A DNA stretch of 64,000 bases from Lewinellaceae bacterium (GTDB taxonomy: Bacteria; Bacteroidota; Bacteroidia; Chitinophagales; Saprospiraceae): the NCBI GenBank assembly GCA_020636075.1, contig JACJYO010000006.1:186001-250000 (forward strand). Reading direction: 5' to 3'. Positions within the stretch are counted from its first letter, which is position 1, and each line of letters opens with the position of its first letter. The notes below the pieces were generated by a model. The model was not told the DNA's origin. It saw nothing but the letters and a program-made list of their open reading frames with translations, and searched no databases. Positions 15,233-24,488 of the stretch are shown piece by piece. The position numbers and the translations under genes are program-made.

Positions 15233-17752
15233 TTAGTAAAATAGCGCATTGGCAAACAGTTGCTTACCAGGGCCCCAGAAACACCGGAACAGCGGATTGT
15301 CAATCAAATAAACAATATCACCCTCTCCGATTTTCTGAACAGCAGCGATTGGAGTGTTCTGGAGTTTGGGTTTTAAGCGGCTCCCGATAAATCCAATGGA
15401 CCGAAAATTGGCGCCAAGCCAAATGGCGGTGCTGGCATTAGTGGGGAGTTCGAAAAGGTTGGAGGAGGTTTTCAGACTAAAATACTGTCCATTGAATCCG
15501 AAAGCCAACGGATGCGTCGCATCGACTTCTGCCTGAACAATTGCACCGGGAACCTGATCGCTCACGGAATCCCGTTCTCGCGATTGGTAAGGTGTGGGCT
15601 CGGCGCTCGAGGAATCTGTTTTTGCTTCGTTTTTGCGCTTCAAATCAAAACCTTCATTATCGGCAAATGCTCTAACCGCGCCTTCAAAGGCTATAATCCG
15701 GCCGCCCTGCCGGACCCACTCTTCCAATGTCTTCATTGTGCTTTCCGACAGTTGGTAATTGCCATGTGGAAATACGATGGTTGTATATTCGTTCCAGCGC
15801 AAGCGGTTCAGCCTATCGATGGATACCGGCGATACGGGGTACCCAAGTTCCTGTTCAAAGAAAAACCAGGTATGTCCGTAAGCGTTTGCATTTACTTCAT
15901 CTCCGTAAACAAGTGCTACGTTTGGCCGGGTAATCGGCACAAATTGATCCGATCCCAGATCATGCCCTTTGCCGGCCCAGCCGGAAAAAATTGGGTGCAG
16001 CGTGACGTTCGTTTTTTTGGCCGCTTCTTTCACCAGTTGATCCAGCGTGGCGCTATGCGATTGGTTGTCGGCACGGGTAATGACCAATGCGCCGGCTTTA
16101 AATTGCTGATCCGACAAGGCAAAGGGCCGCATGGCGTACCGAACCTTGATACCGGATTGCAACACTTGAGCCAGAAATTGGGCTTCGGCAATCGAGTTGC
16201 GGTGAATACACCAGGCATAGGGTGGTGCTGCCAGGCGAACTTCTGTGGCGACGAAGGGCTCAAACGGGCGTTTCGGCTCGAGGCGTTGTTTCAAAGCATA
16301 GGATTCGAGGCCAAATGCGTACGGCAGCGCCCAGGCGGTGATATCATAGGTGAGCGAATCGCTTAGGTGGTGTTCAGGTTCAAAAAGTACCTGAACCAGT
16401 ACGGCATGTGGTTGGTAGGCACTAATTACGAGGTCTTTTTCATCGAGGGTTATAGTAGTATTATCGCCTGTAGCGTAGTCAAAGGCTTTTAGCCCTGACG
16501 CAGTTGTGCCGGCACGACCATACTGGATTTTATGTTGGTCAAGCATCCGGCATAGTGCATTTATTTTGTTAGGATCATTGGTATTCCGAATGACGAAAGT
16601 GCGGTATTCCCCTTGGGGCTGCCGTACTGTTTGCTCGTAATATTTCTGAAAGTTTTCAACAATACTAGCGGCGTTCTTGCTGGCGGTTTCAATAGTGGAA
16701 AGGCTGGTAGTCAGGTGGTGTTGAATACGGGCATGCAGGGTCAGGGTATCGCCTGTGGCAGTTTTTACAGCACGGCCTGCGGTTGAGTGGCCGGCCTGTT
16801 CATAGGTCATGCCAATGGCACCATTGAACATCGGGTAGGTGTCACCATAGGATGGATAGAATAAGTCGAAGACTTCCTTAGTGAAGTAGAGCCAGCCGTT
16901 TTGGTCAAAATATTGCGCGTGGTTGTGGCCGATTTGGCTTTGGAAGGTGCGCTGCCAAGGGGTGATATAATCGTGCATCGGCTCGGCAGCGGGAGCGAAG
17001 TAGTAGGGATTGTCGATGTATTGCTCATGCAGGTCGGCATGGATATGTGGCAACCATAGTTGATACATTACCAGTCGTTGCTGTGTTTCCACTTGGGTGG
17101 CCCAGGCCCAATCGCGGTTCAAATCAAAATAATAGTGATTGGTACGACCACCTGGCCAGGGTTCATGGTGTTCACGGGCATCGCCATTCGGATTTTTGAG
17201 GCGATTGCTGGCACCGCGATACCAGTGGGTGTAGCGGTCATAGCCGTCGGGGTTGAGCGACGGATCGACGATCACCACGGTATTCTTCAGCCAGGCTTGT
17301 ATGTTGGGATCTGTTTGGGTGGCTAGTTTATAAGCCAATTCCATGCTGCATTCTGATCCTGAAGGTTCATTGCCGTGTACGCTCATGCTCAGCCATACGA
17401 TTGCGATATCTTCGGTGGCAGCATTGGCTGATGTCGCTTTGGGATTCAGGCCGGCGCGATCCAGATTATGCAGGCGAATTTGCTCCAGCCGGGCCATATT
17501 TTCCGGAGCAGAAAAAATAGCCAGTTGCAGTGGGCGGGCTTCATTTGTCTGACCATAACGCTCCAGCCGCATGGTCGCAGGTGCAGCACCAGCCAGGTAT
17601 TCGAAATAATCGGTTAATAAATGATGGGGTGTAAATTGTTCGCCCAGTTGGTGGGGAAGAAAGGTGCTGGGACTTTGGATCGGTTGTTGGGCGACAAGGG
17701 GTAGTGTAAGGCAGAGTAGTACTGCAGGCAGGACAAGTCGGAAAAAGTTCAT
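15233..17752 (-). CDS. M14 family zinc carboxypeptidase, secreted
   Basis: 839 residues. A signal peptide (MNFFRLVLPAVLLCLTLPLVAQ) precedes a peptidase M14 domain (about 40-370). The zinc ligands are His and Glu in SVHGNEPSG and the third His in ADLHEQY. The catalytic Glu is probably the one in GMTYEQAG. The substrate-binding region NPDGYDRYTHWYRGASNR, with its arginines, is present. The long C-terminal half (with AYQPHAVLVQVLFEP and FPHGNYQLSE, GGRIIAFEGAVRAF) resembles a GATase-like fold seen in large bacterial M14 proteins. Periplasmic or extracellular peptide processing is likely. ATG 17752 gives the signal peptide; a start at 17803 would bury it. No T9SS domain is seen. Confidence 0.86.
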   Translation of the reverse strand: MNFFRLVLPAVLLCLTLPLVAQQPIQSPSTFLPHQLGEQFTPHHLLTDYFEYLAGAAPATMRLERYGQTNEARPLQLAIFSAPENMARLEQIRLHNLDRAGLNPKATSANAATEDIAIVWLSMSVHGNEPSGSECSMELAYKLATQTDPNIQAWLKNTVVIVDPSLNPDGYDRYTHWYRGASNRLKNPNGDAREHHEPWPGGRTNHYYFDLNRDWAWATQVETQQRLVMYQLWLPHIHADLHEQYIDNPYYFAPAAEPMHDYITPWQRTFQSQIGHNHAQYFDQNGWLYFTKEVFDLFYPSYGDTYPMFNGAIGMTYEQAGHSTAGRAVKTATGDTLTLHARIQHHLTTSLSTIETASKNAASIVENFQKYYEQTVRQPQGEYRTFVIRNTNDPNKINALCRMLDQHKIQYGRAGTTASGLKAFDYATGDNTTITLDEKDLVISAYQPHAVLVQVLFEPEHHLSDSLTYDITAWALPYAFGLESYALKQRLEPKRPFEPFVATEVRLAAPPYAWCIHRNSIAEAQFLAQVLQSGIKVRYAMRPFALSDQQFKAGALVITRADNQSHSATLDQLVKEAAKKTNVTLHPIFSGWAGKGHDLGSDQFVPITRPNVALVYGDEVNANAYGHTWFFFEQELGYPVSPVSIDRLNRLRWNEYTTIVFPHGNYQLSESTMKTLEEWVRQGGRIIAFEGAVRAFADNEGFDLKRKNEAKTDSSSAEPTPYQSRERDSVSDQVPGAIVQAEVDATHPLAFGFNGQYFSLKTSSNLFELPTNASTAIWLGANFRSIGFIGSRLKPKLQNTPIAAVQKIGEGDIVYLIDNPLFRCFWGPGKQLFANALFY

Positions 17753-17823
17753 CGTATCTGTTTCAGAAAAAATACACAGCGATGAAGCTGCGCCAACAAA
17801 CATCCGACATTTTCAGGAATTGA

Positions 17824-18432
17824 TCAATGCCGTTTCCGTTTGATCGGACACCCAATCGCGCGTGTCAGGTCTGGGTTGGGCCGTTCATCACGAAGCACGG
17901 CTTCGACAGCATTCTCGACATATTTCTTCCGGACGGCAGAAGGTGTCTCCGGATTGTCATCAATAGCGCCGATATATCGGACAACTTTATCCTTGTTTAG
18001 AACAAAGACGTGGGGGGTTCGGTTAGCACCAAATTTTGGATATACCGTTTGGTCTGCATCGTGCAGGTAAACGAATGGGTATCGTTTTGCTGCTGCACGT
18101 CTTACCATTTCATCAAAGCTATCATCCGGAACAATCTCAGCATCATTGGGATTGATTGCGATGACCGGAAATCCTTTCGGATTAAACTTTTTATGCAAAT
18201 TGATAATGCGCTGTTCGTAAATCTGCGCGTAGGGGCAATGATTGCATGTAAAAACAATAATAAAACCTTTAGCATCGGGAAAGTCAGACAGAGAGACCAT
18301 CTTCCCGTCGACATTTTGTAATCGAAAATCTTCCGCGATATCACCAATGGCATAAGAATTAGGATCATTGGTGGCATTCAGGAATAGGAGAAAAGAAGCC
18401 AGGAGAATCGGTATGCAGACGGGTCTTTTCAT
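17824..18432 (-). CDS. Thioredoxin-fold (redoxin/AhpC-TSA type) protein
   Basis: 202 residues. A hydrophobic N-terminus (IPILLASFLLFLNA) acts as signal or anchor. The redoxin domain follows, with DFRLQNVDGKMVSLSDF at its start and a CxxC site in FTCNHCPYAQ near residue 65. RTPHVFVLNKD carries the conserved cis-proline region. The family holds periplasmic thiol-disulfide proteins related to ResA, TlpA and peroxiredoxin-like proteins. Downstream of it lies the M14 peptidase gene and upstream a second thioredoxin-like gene, all on the minus strand with gaps of about 70 bp. They may be transcribed together. Confidence 0.85.
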   Translation of the reverse strand: MKRPVCIPILLASFLLFLNATNDPNSYAIGDIAEDFRLQNVDGKMVSLSDFPDAKGFIIVFTCNHCPYAQIYEQRIINLHKKFNPKGFPVIAINPNDAEIVPDDSFDEMVRRAAAKRYPFVYLHDADQTVYPKFGANRTPHVFVLNKDKVVRYIGAIDDNPETPSAVRKKYVENAVEAVLRDERPNPDLTRAIGCPIKRKRH

Positions 18433-18506
18433 AGGTGCAGGGAGTATTAAAGTGTAAACGGTTTGTGGAAAACAAGTCGCCGTGAAAATTCTAAAGCAAG
18501 ATAAAT

Positions 18507-19040
18507 CTAACGGGTGCCTTTGCTACCCATGCATGTTGCTTTTTGAACTTTGTTCACAAAGTTTAACACAAAAGATTCTAGCGCTTCGTAACTCTGAAAT
18601 TTTTCCGGGAACAAGCTGCGTTGACCGCCTCGAATAACCACTGTTGCAGGAATCGTACCCTCCCAGTTGGGATGTATCTGGGGGATCCAACTGTCTGCGT
18701 CTTGATCGGCGAGCAGCGCTATTTCAGGTTTAAGCGGATTTTTTTCCAGGAATGGAACCAAGGTTTTCTCAAGCCTGCTTTTAAAATCGAGGCTCACCAT
18801 AATTACCTGGAAATCGGTGTCTGCATGTTTTTGATAAAGCTCGTCAAAGCTGGGAAGTTCTTCTACACAGGGGCCACACCAGGTTGCCCAGAAGTTAATC
18901 ACCAGCGTGGTATGTTCGTCAACTTGCTGAATTCGTTTTTCCAACTCATTGAAACTATCATACACAGTAAAAACCTGCCCCCAAAGCGCATTGGGTACAG
19001 ACAGGAGACAGATGAAGGAAATCAAATAAAGATTCCGCAT
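18507..19040 (-). CDS. TlpA/ResA-like thioredoxin
   Basis: 177 residues. A signal peptide (about 1-21) is followed by a thioredoxin domain with the redox site WATWCGPC near residue 53 and the family stretch ELPSFDELYQKH. A proline in GTIPATVVIRGG matches the cis-Pro loop. Proteins of this type reduce disulfides in the periplasm or serve cytochrome c maturation. Because the next gene downstream also encodes a thioredoxin-fold protein, a shared periplasmic redox job is plausible but not shown. Electron donor unknown. Confidence 0.85.
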   Translation of the reverse strand: MRNLYLISFICLLSVPNALWGQVFTVYDSFNELEKRIQQVDEHTTLVINFWATWCGPCVEELPSFDELYQKHADTDFQVIMVSLDFKSRLEKTLVPFLEKNPLKPEIALLADQDADSWIPQIHPNWEGTIPATVVIRGGQRSLFPEKFQSYEALESFVLNFVNKVQKATCMGSKGTR

Positions 19041-19222
19041 GGCAGGAAACGCAATAAATATGTATTAAAAAAAGGCCATGCAAGAAACGAATAACTGTTG
19101 GAAAGCCAATCAGCTTTAACAGTTTTTACGACAAAAAACCGTGATAGCATCTTTTTTTAATGAAAATTCTTGGAACAAAACTATTCTGCAAGAACACATT
19201 CAAAAAAAGTGCCAAACTTAAA

Positions 19223-19978
19223 TTATACTTCTATGGTAGCTCCAGGATTTGCAATTGACTGGTCCACAAGGATGCGACCACAATGCTCACAGGCAATAAT
19301 TTTTTTATGCAGACCAATTTCTAATTGAACTTGAGGCGGAACATTGTTGAAGCAGCCGCCGCAGGAATTGCGTTCTACAGTCACAACAGCCAAACCATTG
19401 CGGTAGGTCCGACGGGTTTTATCATAAGCCTTGAGCAAACGTTCTTCGATACCCTGGCGGCCTTTGTTGCTTTTGTTGCGGAGCTTGTTTTCCTCCGATT
19501 CCGTTTTTTCGATGATGCCCTGCAACTCTACTTTTTTGGCATCCAGGTCTTTTTGCTTGGCTTCTTTTTTCGCTTCGGCAATTGCTAAGCTATCCTTCTG
19601 AGCGTCCAGTTTGCCTTTTGAATCGCGAATTTTTTTCTCTGCGAGTTGAATATCCAGGTTAGCCAGTTCAATTTCTTTGGTCAGGGCTTCATATTCCCGG
19701 TTATTTTTTACTTCATCCAGCTGTTTCTGATAGCGCTTGATATTGTTTTCGGCATCTTTAGCCATTGATTGTACTTGAGCAATTTCCTGCTCTACTTCCT
19801 TCACACTGGCGTTCAGTTTTTTACAGCGCGTCTCAAGCCCGGCTATTTCATCTTCCAGGTCGGCTACCTCCATGGGTAGTTCGCCTTTCAGAATTTGAAT
19901 TTCATCAAGTTGGGAATCAATAAGTTGCAGATCCCAAAGTTTTTGCAGTTTCTCGGTAATGGTTGCTTCAACAGACAT
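19223..19978 (-). CDS. C4-type zinc-ribbon coiled-coil protein
   Basis: 251 residues from ATG 19978. Residues roughly 5-175 form a long, charged coiled coil rich in Glu, Lys and Leu. The C-terminus has a zinc ribbon made of two CxxC pairs (NSCGGCFN and ACEHCGRI). This architecture is shared by a family widely found next to Nif3-like genes in Bacteroidota, and the Nif3-like gene lies immediately upstream here on the same strand, 63 bp away. The molecular function is not known to me; a nucleic-acid-binding or scaffold role would be a guess. Confidence 0.8.
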   Translation of the reverse strand: MSVEATITEKLQKLWDLQLIDSQLDEIQILKGELPMEVADLEDEIAGLETRCKKLNASVKEVEQEIAQVQSMAKDAENNIKRYQKQLDEVKNNREYEALTKEIELANLDIQLAEKKIRDSKGKLDAQKDSLAIAEAKKEAKQKDLDAKKVELQGIIEKTESEENKLRNKSNKGRQGIEERLLKAYDKTRRTYRNGLAVVTVERNSCGGCFNNVPPQVQLEIGLHKKIIACEHCGRILVDQSIANPGATIEV

Positions 19979-20041
19979 TGGCAATGAATGAATGAGTGAA
20001 TGGTGGCAATGATTGAATTTGACGGTTTTCAGCGTGTTTTT

Positions 20042-20827
20042 TTAATAATAAAACACCGGATTTGTGGACATCTCCGTCAAATGGAGCGCAAAATTAGGGA
20101 ATTTTTCGTGTATAAGTTCGTATAAAAGTTCGATGGTAAATTGTTCACTTTCAAAGTGCCCGACATCGGCTATGATTAGTTGCCCTTCCGCATCGAAAAA
20201 TTCATGATATTTAAAGTCGGCAGTAACAAAAGTGTCGGCGCCAGCCCGCAGGGCATCGGGTAATAAAAAACTGCCGCTGCCCCCACAAACGGCAACGCGT
20301 TGTACGGCTTTGTTTCGGAAAGCCGTATGGCGGATACAGGAAGTTCGCAATGCCGATTTTACATGTGAAAGAAATGCCTGCTCAGCCATAGGGCTTTCCA
20401 ATTGCCCGACCAGACCTGCACCAATATCTGTTACTCCAGGTTTAGGAGCCAGAATGCGGGTATCTTTTAAGCCCAGCTTTTGGGCAATTTTTTCATTCAC
20501 ACCGCGCTGATGGACATTGTCAAGATTGGTATGGATTGCATAAATGGCGATGTTATGGCGGATAGCCTGCATCACTGTACGTTCAATGTAGGTGGCGCCA
20601 TTCAGGCGTTTCAAGCCGCGAAAAACTATAGGGTGATGCGCTACGATCAGGTTGCAGTCCTTTTGCCGGGCTTCTTCTACGATTGCTTCCGTTGAGTCAA
20701 GGCAGAATAATACACCGGAAAGGGCTGTTTCAGGATTACCCACGATCAATCCGGCATTGTCATAAGACTCTTGTAAATGTGGCGGCGCCACGGCTTCCAG
20801 CACATCAATTATGTTTTTAATTTGCAT
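20042..20827 (-). CDS. Nif3-like dinuclear metal centre protein (GTP cyclohydrolase I type 2-like)
   Basis: 261 residues. Nif3/YbgI hallmarks are visible: SYDNAGLIVGN near the N-terminus, the metal site NLIVAHHPIVFRG, the AIYAIHTNLDNV motif, and the C-terminal DVGHFESEQ with metal ligands His and Glu. Family members form toroidal hexamers with two metal ions per subunit; the substrate is debated. It is shorter than the 360-residue versions that carry an inserted middle domain. ATG 20827 matches the family's MQIKNIIDVLE start. Paired with the zinc-ribbon gene downstream. Confidence 0.88.
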   Translation of the reverse strand: MQIKNIIDVLEAVAPPHLQESYDNAGLIVGNPETALSGVLFCLDSTEAIVEEARQKDCNLIVAHHPIVFRGLKRLNGATYIERTVMQAIRHNIAIYAIHTNLDNVHQRGVNEKIAQKLGLKDTRILAPKPGVTDIGAGLVGQLESPMAEQAFLSHVKSALRTSCIRHTAFRNKAVQRVAVCGGSGSFLLPDALRAGADTFVTADFKYHEFFDAEGQLIIADVGHFESEQFTIELLYELIHEKFPNFALHLTEMSTNPVFYY

Positions 20828-20926
20828 ACACGTAAAACCTCCGATTAGATAATAAACTGGGCATTGGAAAGGTTCATAGGATTCCGTTGCATTTAATAGC
20901 AAACCGGGTTAAATTGGTAAACAACC

Positions 20927-20957
20927 TTTCTTTTGATCTGTTCCCGGTGTAACTTTG
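20927..20957 (+). promoter_or_regulatory. Candidate Bacteroidota promoter for tatA
   Basis: A perfect -7 element (TAACTTTG, 20950-20957) lies 19 bp after a three-of-four match to the -33 element (TTTC at 20927-20930). It is about 80 bp before the tatA start, in the divergent gap with the Nif3-like gene. Confidence 0.45.
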
Positions 20958-21037
20958 CAGCGGTTATTCAGTCAAACAATCAGGCTCATGCCGGATTAAT
21001 GGCGGAACCTGAAACTTGGATTTAAAACAATACAACT

Positions 21038-21253
21038 ATGACTTCCACTTTAGTATTTATTGGTAATCTTGGCGCTACCGAATTAACGCTTATTTTTTTG
21101 GTGGTACTTCTCATGTTTGGCGGAAACAAGATCCCCGAACTGATGCGTGGTCTGGGTAAAGGTATCCGGGAATTTAACAACGCTAAAAACTCTGTTGAGG
21201 ATGAAATCCGCCAGGGAATGCGCGACGCGGAAAAGAAATCAATTGACAAATAA
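21038..21253 (+). CDS. tatA: Sec-independent translocase subunit TatA/TatE
   Basis: 71 residues, the usual TatA length. It has an N-terminal hydrophobic helix (ELTLIFLVVLLMFGG), the FGG hinge followed by KIPELMRGLGKGIREFNNA (the amphipathic helix with the conserved LGKG..REF pattern), and a charged tail. TatA forms the pore-like assembly that moves folded proteins with twin-arginine signals across the inner membrane. It works with TatC, whose gene is in this window at 43975-44823. It stands alone with its own promoter-like site and terminator. Confidence 0.93.
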   Translation: MTSTLVFIGNLGATELTLIFLVVLLMFGGNKIPELMRGLGKGIREFNNAKNSVEDEIRQGMRDAEKKSIDK

Positions 21254-21271
21254 GCAGACAGTTTTTACCTG

Positions 21272-21317
21272 AAAGCCCCGAACGTTTTAGCTGTTTTTGA
21301 AACGTTCGGGGCTTTTT
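21272..21317 (+). terminator. Rho-independent terminator after tatA
   Basis: The inverted repeat AGCCCCGAACGTTT / AAACGTTCGGGGCT is followed by a run of five T. It begins 19 bp after the tatA stop codon and also faces the convergent end of dnaB. Confidence 0.88.
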
Positions 21318-21336
21318 GTTTCTAAGGCCAACCGTA

Positions 21337-22875
21337 TTAGAATGGAATGTCTTCATCATTCATGCGCGAGGGCATGGTGAGTGGGCTGGGCGTAAATGGG
21401 CCGGTCAATGGATCGTTGAGGCCAGCAAATGCCAGGTCGTCCAAATTGCCGAATTTGGCAAACTGGTCGGTAAATTTAAGTTTCACCGTATCCAGCGCAC
21501 CATGGCGGTGCTTGGCGATGATAAATTCGGCCACACCTTTGAGCGACATACCTTGCTCGTCTTCCATGATCCCGTAGTACTCCGGACGATAAATGAAGGA
21601 GACGATATCAGCGTCCTGTTCAATAGCTCCGGATTCCCGCAAGTCGCTCAACTGCGGTCGCTTGCTCCCGCCGCGCACCTCCACAGCCCGGCTCAACTGC
21701 GACAGGGCGATAACCGGCACACTCAATTCTTTAGCCATGTTTTTTAAGGCCCGGGAGATGCCGGCAATTTCCTGTTCGCGGTTGCTGTTGCGGTTATTCT
21801 CCGATGCGCCGGTCATTAGTTGGAGGTAATCGATAATGACCAACTGAATATCGTGCTGCATTTTCAGGCGGCGACATTTGGCGCGCAGCTCGAAAATATT
21901 GATCCCCGGTGTGTCGTCAATAAAGATCGGGATGTTGGACAGGCGCTCCACCGTTGTTTGGAGTTGCTGCCACTCGTAATCTTCCAGTTTCCCGTTGCGC
22001 ATTTTGGAGCCGGGAATTTCGGATTCCATGGAAATCAGGCGCTGCACCAACTGGGTGCTGGCCATCTCAAGGGAGAACAGGGCCACTCCTTTTTCAAAGT
22101 CACGGGCCGCGTTAAGCGCCATGGCCAATACGCACGATGTTTTACCCATACCCGGGCGGGCGGCGAGGATCACCAGGTCGGAAGGTTGCCAGCCGGAGGT
22201 GATACGGTCGAGGTCTGTGAAGCCGGAAGGTACGCCGGTAAGGCCGTCTGTTTTGGTCGACAGTTCTTCAACCTGCTTGAGCACCCGACTGCTCAGCGTG
22301 CCCATACTTTCAAAAGTGCGGCTCAGGTTGTTTTGTGTAATGGCAAACAAGCCTTTTTCTGCATCATCCAGCAGGTTGAACACATCGGTGGTGTCTTCGT
22401 AGGCATCTTTGATCGTGCGGGTGCTGACATTGATCAGTTCGCGCTGGATATGTTTTTGCGCAATGATCCGGGCATGGTATTCGATGTTTGCGGCGGAGGC
22501 AACACGGTTGGTCAGCTCGACCAGGTAGTAACTGCCGCCAATCTTTTCCAACTCCCCGGTTTTGCGGAGTTCTTCGGTGACAGTCAGAATGTCGACCGGG
22601 TTGGAGCGTTCAAACAGCCGCATGATGGCCGAATAAATATGCTGATGGGCCTCCAGGTAAAAACTTTCGGGCCGAAGAATATCCATGACAACCGGCAACG
22701 CATCCCGATCCAACATCAAAGCACCCAATACCGCCTCTTCCAAGGGCAGCGCCTGCGGCTGCACCTTGCCAAAAACATAGTTGGAAAGCCCCTCTGCGCG
22801 CCCGGCGCTGTTGCGTTGAGTTTTTCCTTTGAAATTGGCCGGACGTTGGTCCTGGTTTTCATTCATTTCTGTCAT
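21337..22875 (-). CDS. dnaB: Replicative DNA helicase DnaB
   Basis: 512 residues. The N-terminal DnaB domain (QALPLEEAVLGALMLD to about 190) is followed by a linker and the RecA-like helicase domain. The Walker A motif is AARPGMGKTS, Walker B is LVIIDYLQLM, and the arginine-finger region and FIYRPEYYG are present. Hexameric DnaB unwinds DNA at the replication fork. No intein is seen. A -7-like element (TAGGTTTG on the minus strand, 22908-22901) lies just upstream of the start, and a cluster of DnaA boxes follows. A start at ATG 22866 is also possible. Confidence 0.95.
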   Translation of the reverse strand: MTEMNENQDQRPANFKGKTQRNSAGRAEGLSNYVFGKVQPQALPLEEAVLGALMLDRDALPVVMDILRPESFYLEAHQHIYSAIMRLFERSNPVDILTVTEELRKTGELEKIGGSYYLVELTNRVASAANIEYHARIIAQKHIQRELINVSTRTIKDAYEDTTDVFNLLDDAEKGLFAITQNNLSRTFESMGTLSSRVLKQVEELSTKTDGLTGVPSGFTDLDRITSGWQPSDLVILAARPGMGKTSCVLAMALNAARDFEKGVALFSLEMASTQLVQRLISMESEIPGSKMRNGKLEDYEWQQLQTTVERLSNIPIFIDDTPGINIFELRAKCRRLKMQHDIQLVIIDYLQLMTGASENNRNSNREQEIAGISRALKNMAKELSVPVIALSQLSRAVEVRGGSKRPQLSDLRESGAIEQDADIVSFIYRPEYYGIMEDEQGMSLKGVAEFIIAKHRHGALDTVKLKFTDQFAKFGNLDDLAFAGLNDPLTGPFTPSPLTMPSRMNDEDIPF

Positions 22876-22960
22876 GACAATCGGGATAAAAGACGGGAGA
22901 CAAACCTACTTTGAAATCCGGATTTTTACATTTTCCAAACAATCCGTATCACGCAAAAAC

Positions 22961-23300
22961 TGTGGAAAACTCCCGGTTTTGATGTGGATAAACTGAAAAA
23001 TACGGGAAGTTATTCACAATAGGGGTGGTTTTTCCACAGGTTGGCAAGGGTGATTTTACATACTGTTTACGAAAAACTGTATGTGTTAAAATTGTGAATG
23101 GTAAGCTGTTATGAAAATCCACAATCTGGTGAAAGCGCGTTTTGGCAATCTTGTTTAGAAATTAGCGGTTAAGCGAAGGTGAATTTTTTATTAAAAAAAG
23201 GGGCCTGTTAAGAAAAAAATGGAACGCAATTTTTGCCGCCAAAGTTAACAATTTTTGTTTTGAAATCAAAGCAAGGTGTTTTGATTTTATGAAACTTTTT
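22961..23300. other. DnaA-box cluster with AT-rich flank: candidate oriC
   Basis: Four DnaA-box-like nonamers lie within 78 bp: TGTGGAAAA (22961-22969), TGTGGATAA (22983-22991, exact complement of TTATCCACA), TTATTCACA (23010-23018) and TTTTCCACA (23030-23038). A weaker AAATCCACA is at 23115-23123. An imperfect 11-bp inverted repeat (ACATACTGTTT...) spans 23058-23084. About 23130-23300 is strongly A/T-rich and could be an unwinding element. The 618-bp gap has no plausible gene and adjoins dnaB. Alternatively the boxes regulate dnaB. Confidence 0.5.
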
Positions 23301-23413
23301 GCGTCAACTGTCTGAATGGCCGGGAGCAGAAATTCGCCATTTTGCCTCTTTTTTTTCTACCTCGGTTCAACGACCTGACGCCTTGTTGAAAGCGTTCGGA
23401 CAGATACTTACAC

Positions 23414-23460
23414 AAAAAAATATCCCGCCAGATTTTAGAGCCTGGCGGGGTATTTTTTTT
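23414..23460 (-). terminator. Bidirectional-type terminator hairpin
   Basis: An 11-bp inverted repeat (TATCCCGCCAG / CTGGCGGGGTA) has poly-A upstream and poly-T downstream, so it can work in both directions. It lies about 30 bp beyond the stop of the minus-strand gene at 23494. Confidence 0.75.
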
Positions 23461-23493
23461 AAAACAAAATGTCGGGTACGGAAAAGTGGCTGC

Positions 23494-24180
23494 TTATTGC
23501 CGTTCGTTTTCGACGTTACCCTGACGCAGGCGTGCGTCCTCCACAGCCTTGCGTTGTTGTTCAATGTCTTTAATTGTAGTATCCTGGTCTTTCTGGTTTT
23601 GCACCAGATCTTCTTCGGCCTTTTTTAGTTTTTCCTTGTAGTTTTCAATGTCGCGGAGCAGGTTGGTATTGTCGCGTTGGAGCTTGCTTAGTTTTTTATC
23701 CAGGTCCGATAACCGGTCTTCCTCTGATTTGACTTCCTGGCCAACCACAGCCCTGCGGACATCGAAGTAGAAGTTGGTAAGCAGCTTTTTTGTGTCTTCA
23801 GTGCGGCGGGAGTCGTCGTTGCGGTTCAGAAAAGTGGGGCCCAAATCAAACCAAACATTCAGTTGAGCACCATCGCCGATTTTTTCAACTTCCGAGTATA
23901 AGGTAAAGTCGCCGGCACTGACACTGACTGAGCGGCACCCGGAGGCAGTTTTTTCGCCTTTTTTTCCTTTTTTCAACTTGCTCGAAAAATTGTTTTTTAC
24001 AAAATCGGACCACACATCGTCTACCAGCCGCCGGTCTGTATTTGGAAAACTGACGCTAAAGCCCGGGCGGGTACCAAAAGACATTGGTTTATCCATCTCG
24101 GTTACCATATTAACTTGAGCCGGCAATGCAGGCGCCAGGTTAAGTGCAAGAACGGCCATCAGTGCGAATCGTAACAGCAT
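23494..24180 (-). CDS. Secreted coiled-coil protein of unknown function
   Basis: 228 residues. A signal peptide (MLLRFALMAVLALNLAPALPAQ) precedes a globular region (about 25-150, with KPMSFGTRPGFSVSFPNTDRR, SGCRSVSVSAGDFTLYSEVEK and NVWFDLGP). The C-terminal coiled coil (about 155-228) is rich in Leu, Lys, Glu and Gln. ATG 24180 gives a clean signal peptide; the open frame runs on to 24384 without features. A perfect -7 element (TATCTTTG) occurs on the minus strand at 24266-24259. I do not recognise the family; it is likely periplasmic. The next gene is divergent and encodes a sigma-54 activator. Confidence 0.65.
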   Translation of the reverse strand: MLLRFALMAVLALNLAPALPAQVNMVTEMDKPMSFGTRPGFSVSFPNTDRRLVDDVWSDFVKNNFSSKLKKGKKGEKTASGCRSVSVSAGDFTLYSEVEKIGDGAQLNVWFDLGPTFLNRNDDSRRTEDTKKLLTNFYFDVRRAVVGQEVKSEEDRLSDLDKKLSKLQRDNTNLLRDIENYKEKLKKAEEDLVQNQKDQDTTIKDIEQQRKAVEDARLRQGNVENERQ

Positions 24181-24488
24181 AAAATCGATCGTTTTTAAAT
24201 GAAAAAAATGGGTTGTATCGTTGTTTAGACCCTCAAAATTAATGCAGGTCACTTTGCTCAAAGATAGTTCCTCAGGGTCGATTGGCTTGTAGCCGCAAAA
24301 AATTAAATGTGTTCGGCTGGTGCCAAATTGCCAAAAGCCTGTTTTCTTTGTCGTCCCGTTCTCTTCAGGCATGGAAGAATGCATTGCGCCGTTTTTACGA
24401 TTTAATGGCTAAATTTTTGCTGTTCTACCACAACCGCCAACCTAATTTTTTAGGAAACTAACCAATCCAAAGCACGTACTATTTAACC

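Noticed and set aside
15512..16366. 284-codon plus-strand frame antisense to the M14 peptidase
   Set aside because: No signal, domain or start context; the opposite strand encodes a complete peptidase with conserved zinc ligands.
21820..22914. 364-codon plus-strand frame antisense to dnaB
   Set aside because: It mirrors the dnaB coding sequence and has low-plausibility composition; dnaB is certain.
22961..23140. A small gene in the dnaB upstream gap
   Set aside because: No open frame with a plausible start or composition; the DnaA-box pattern explains the sequence better.
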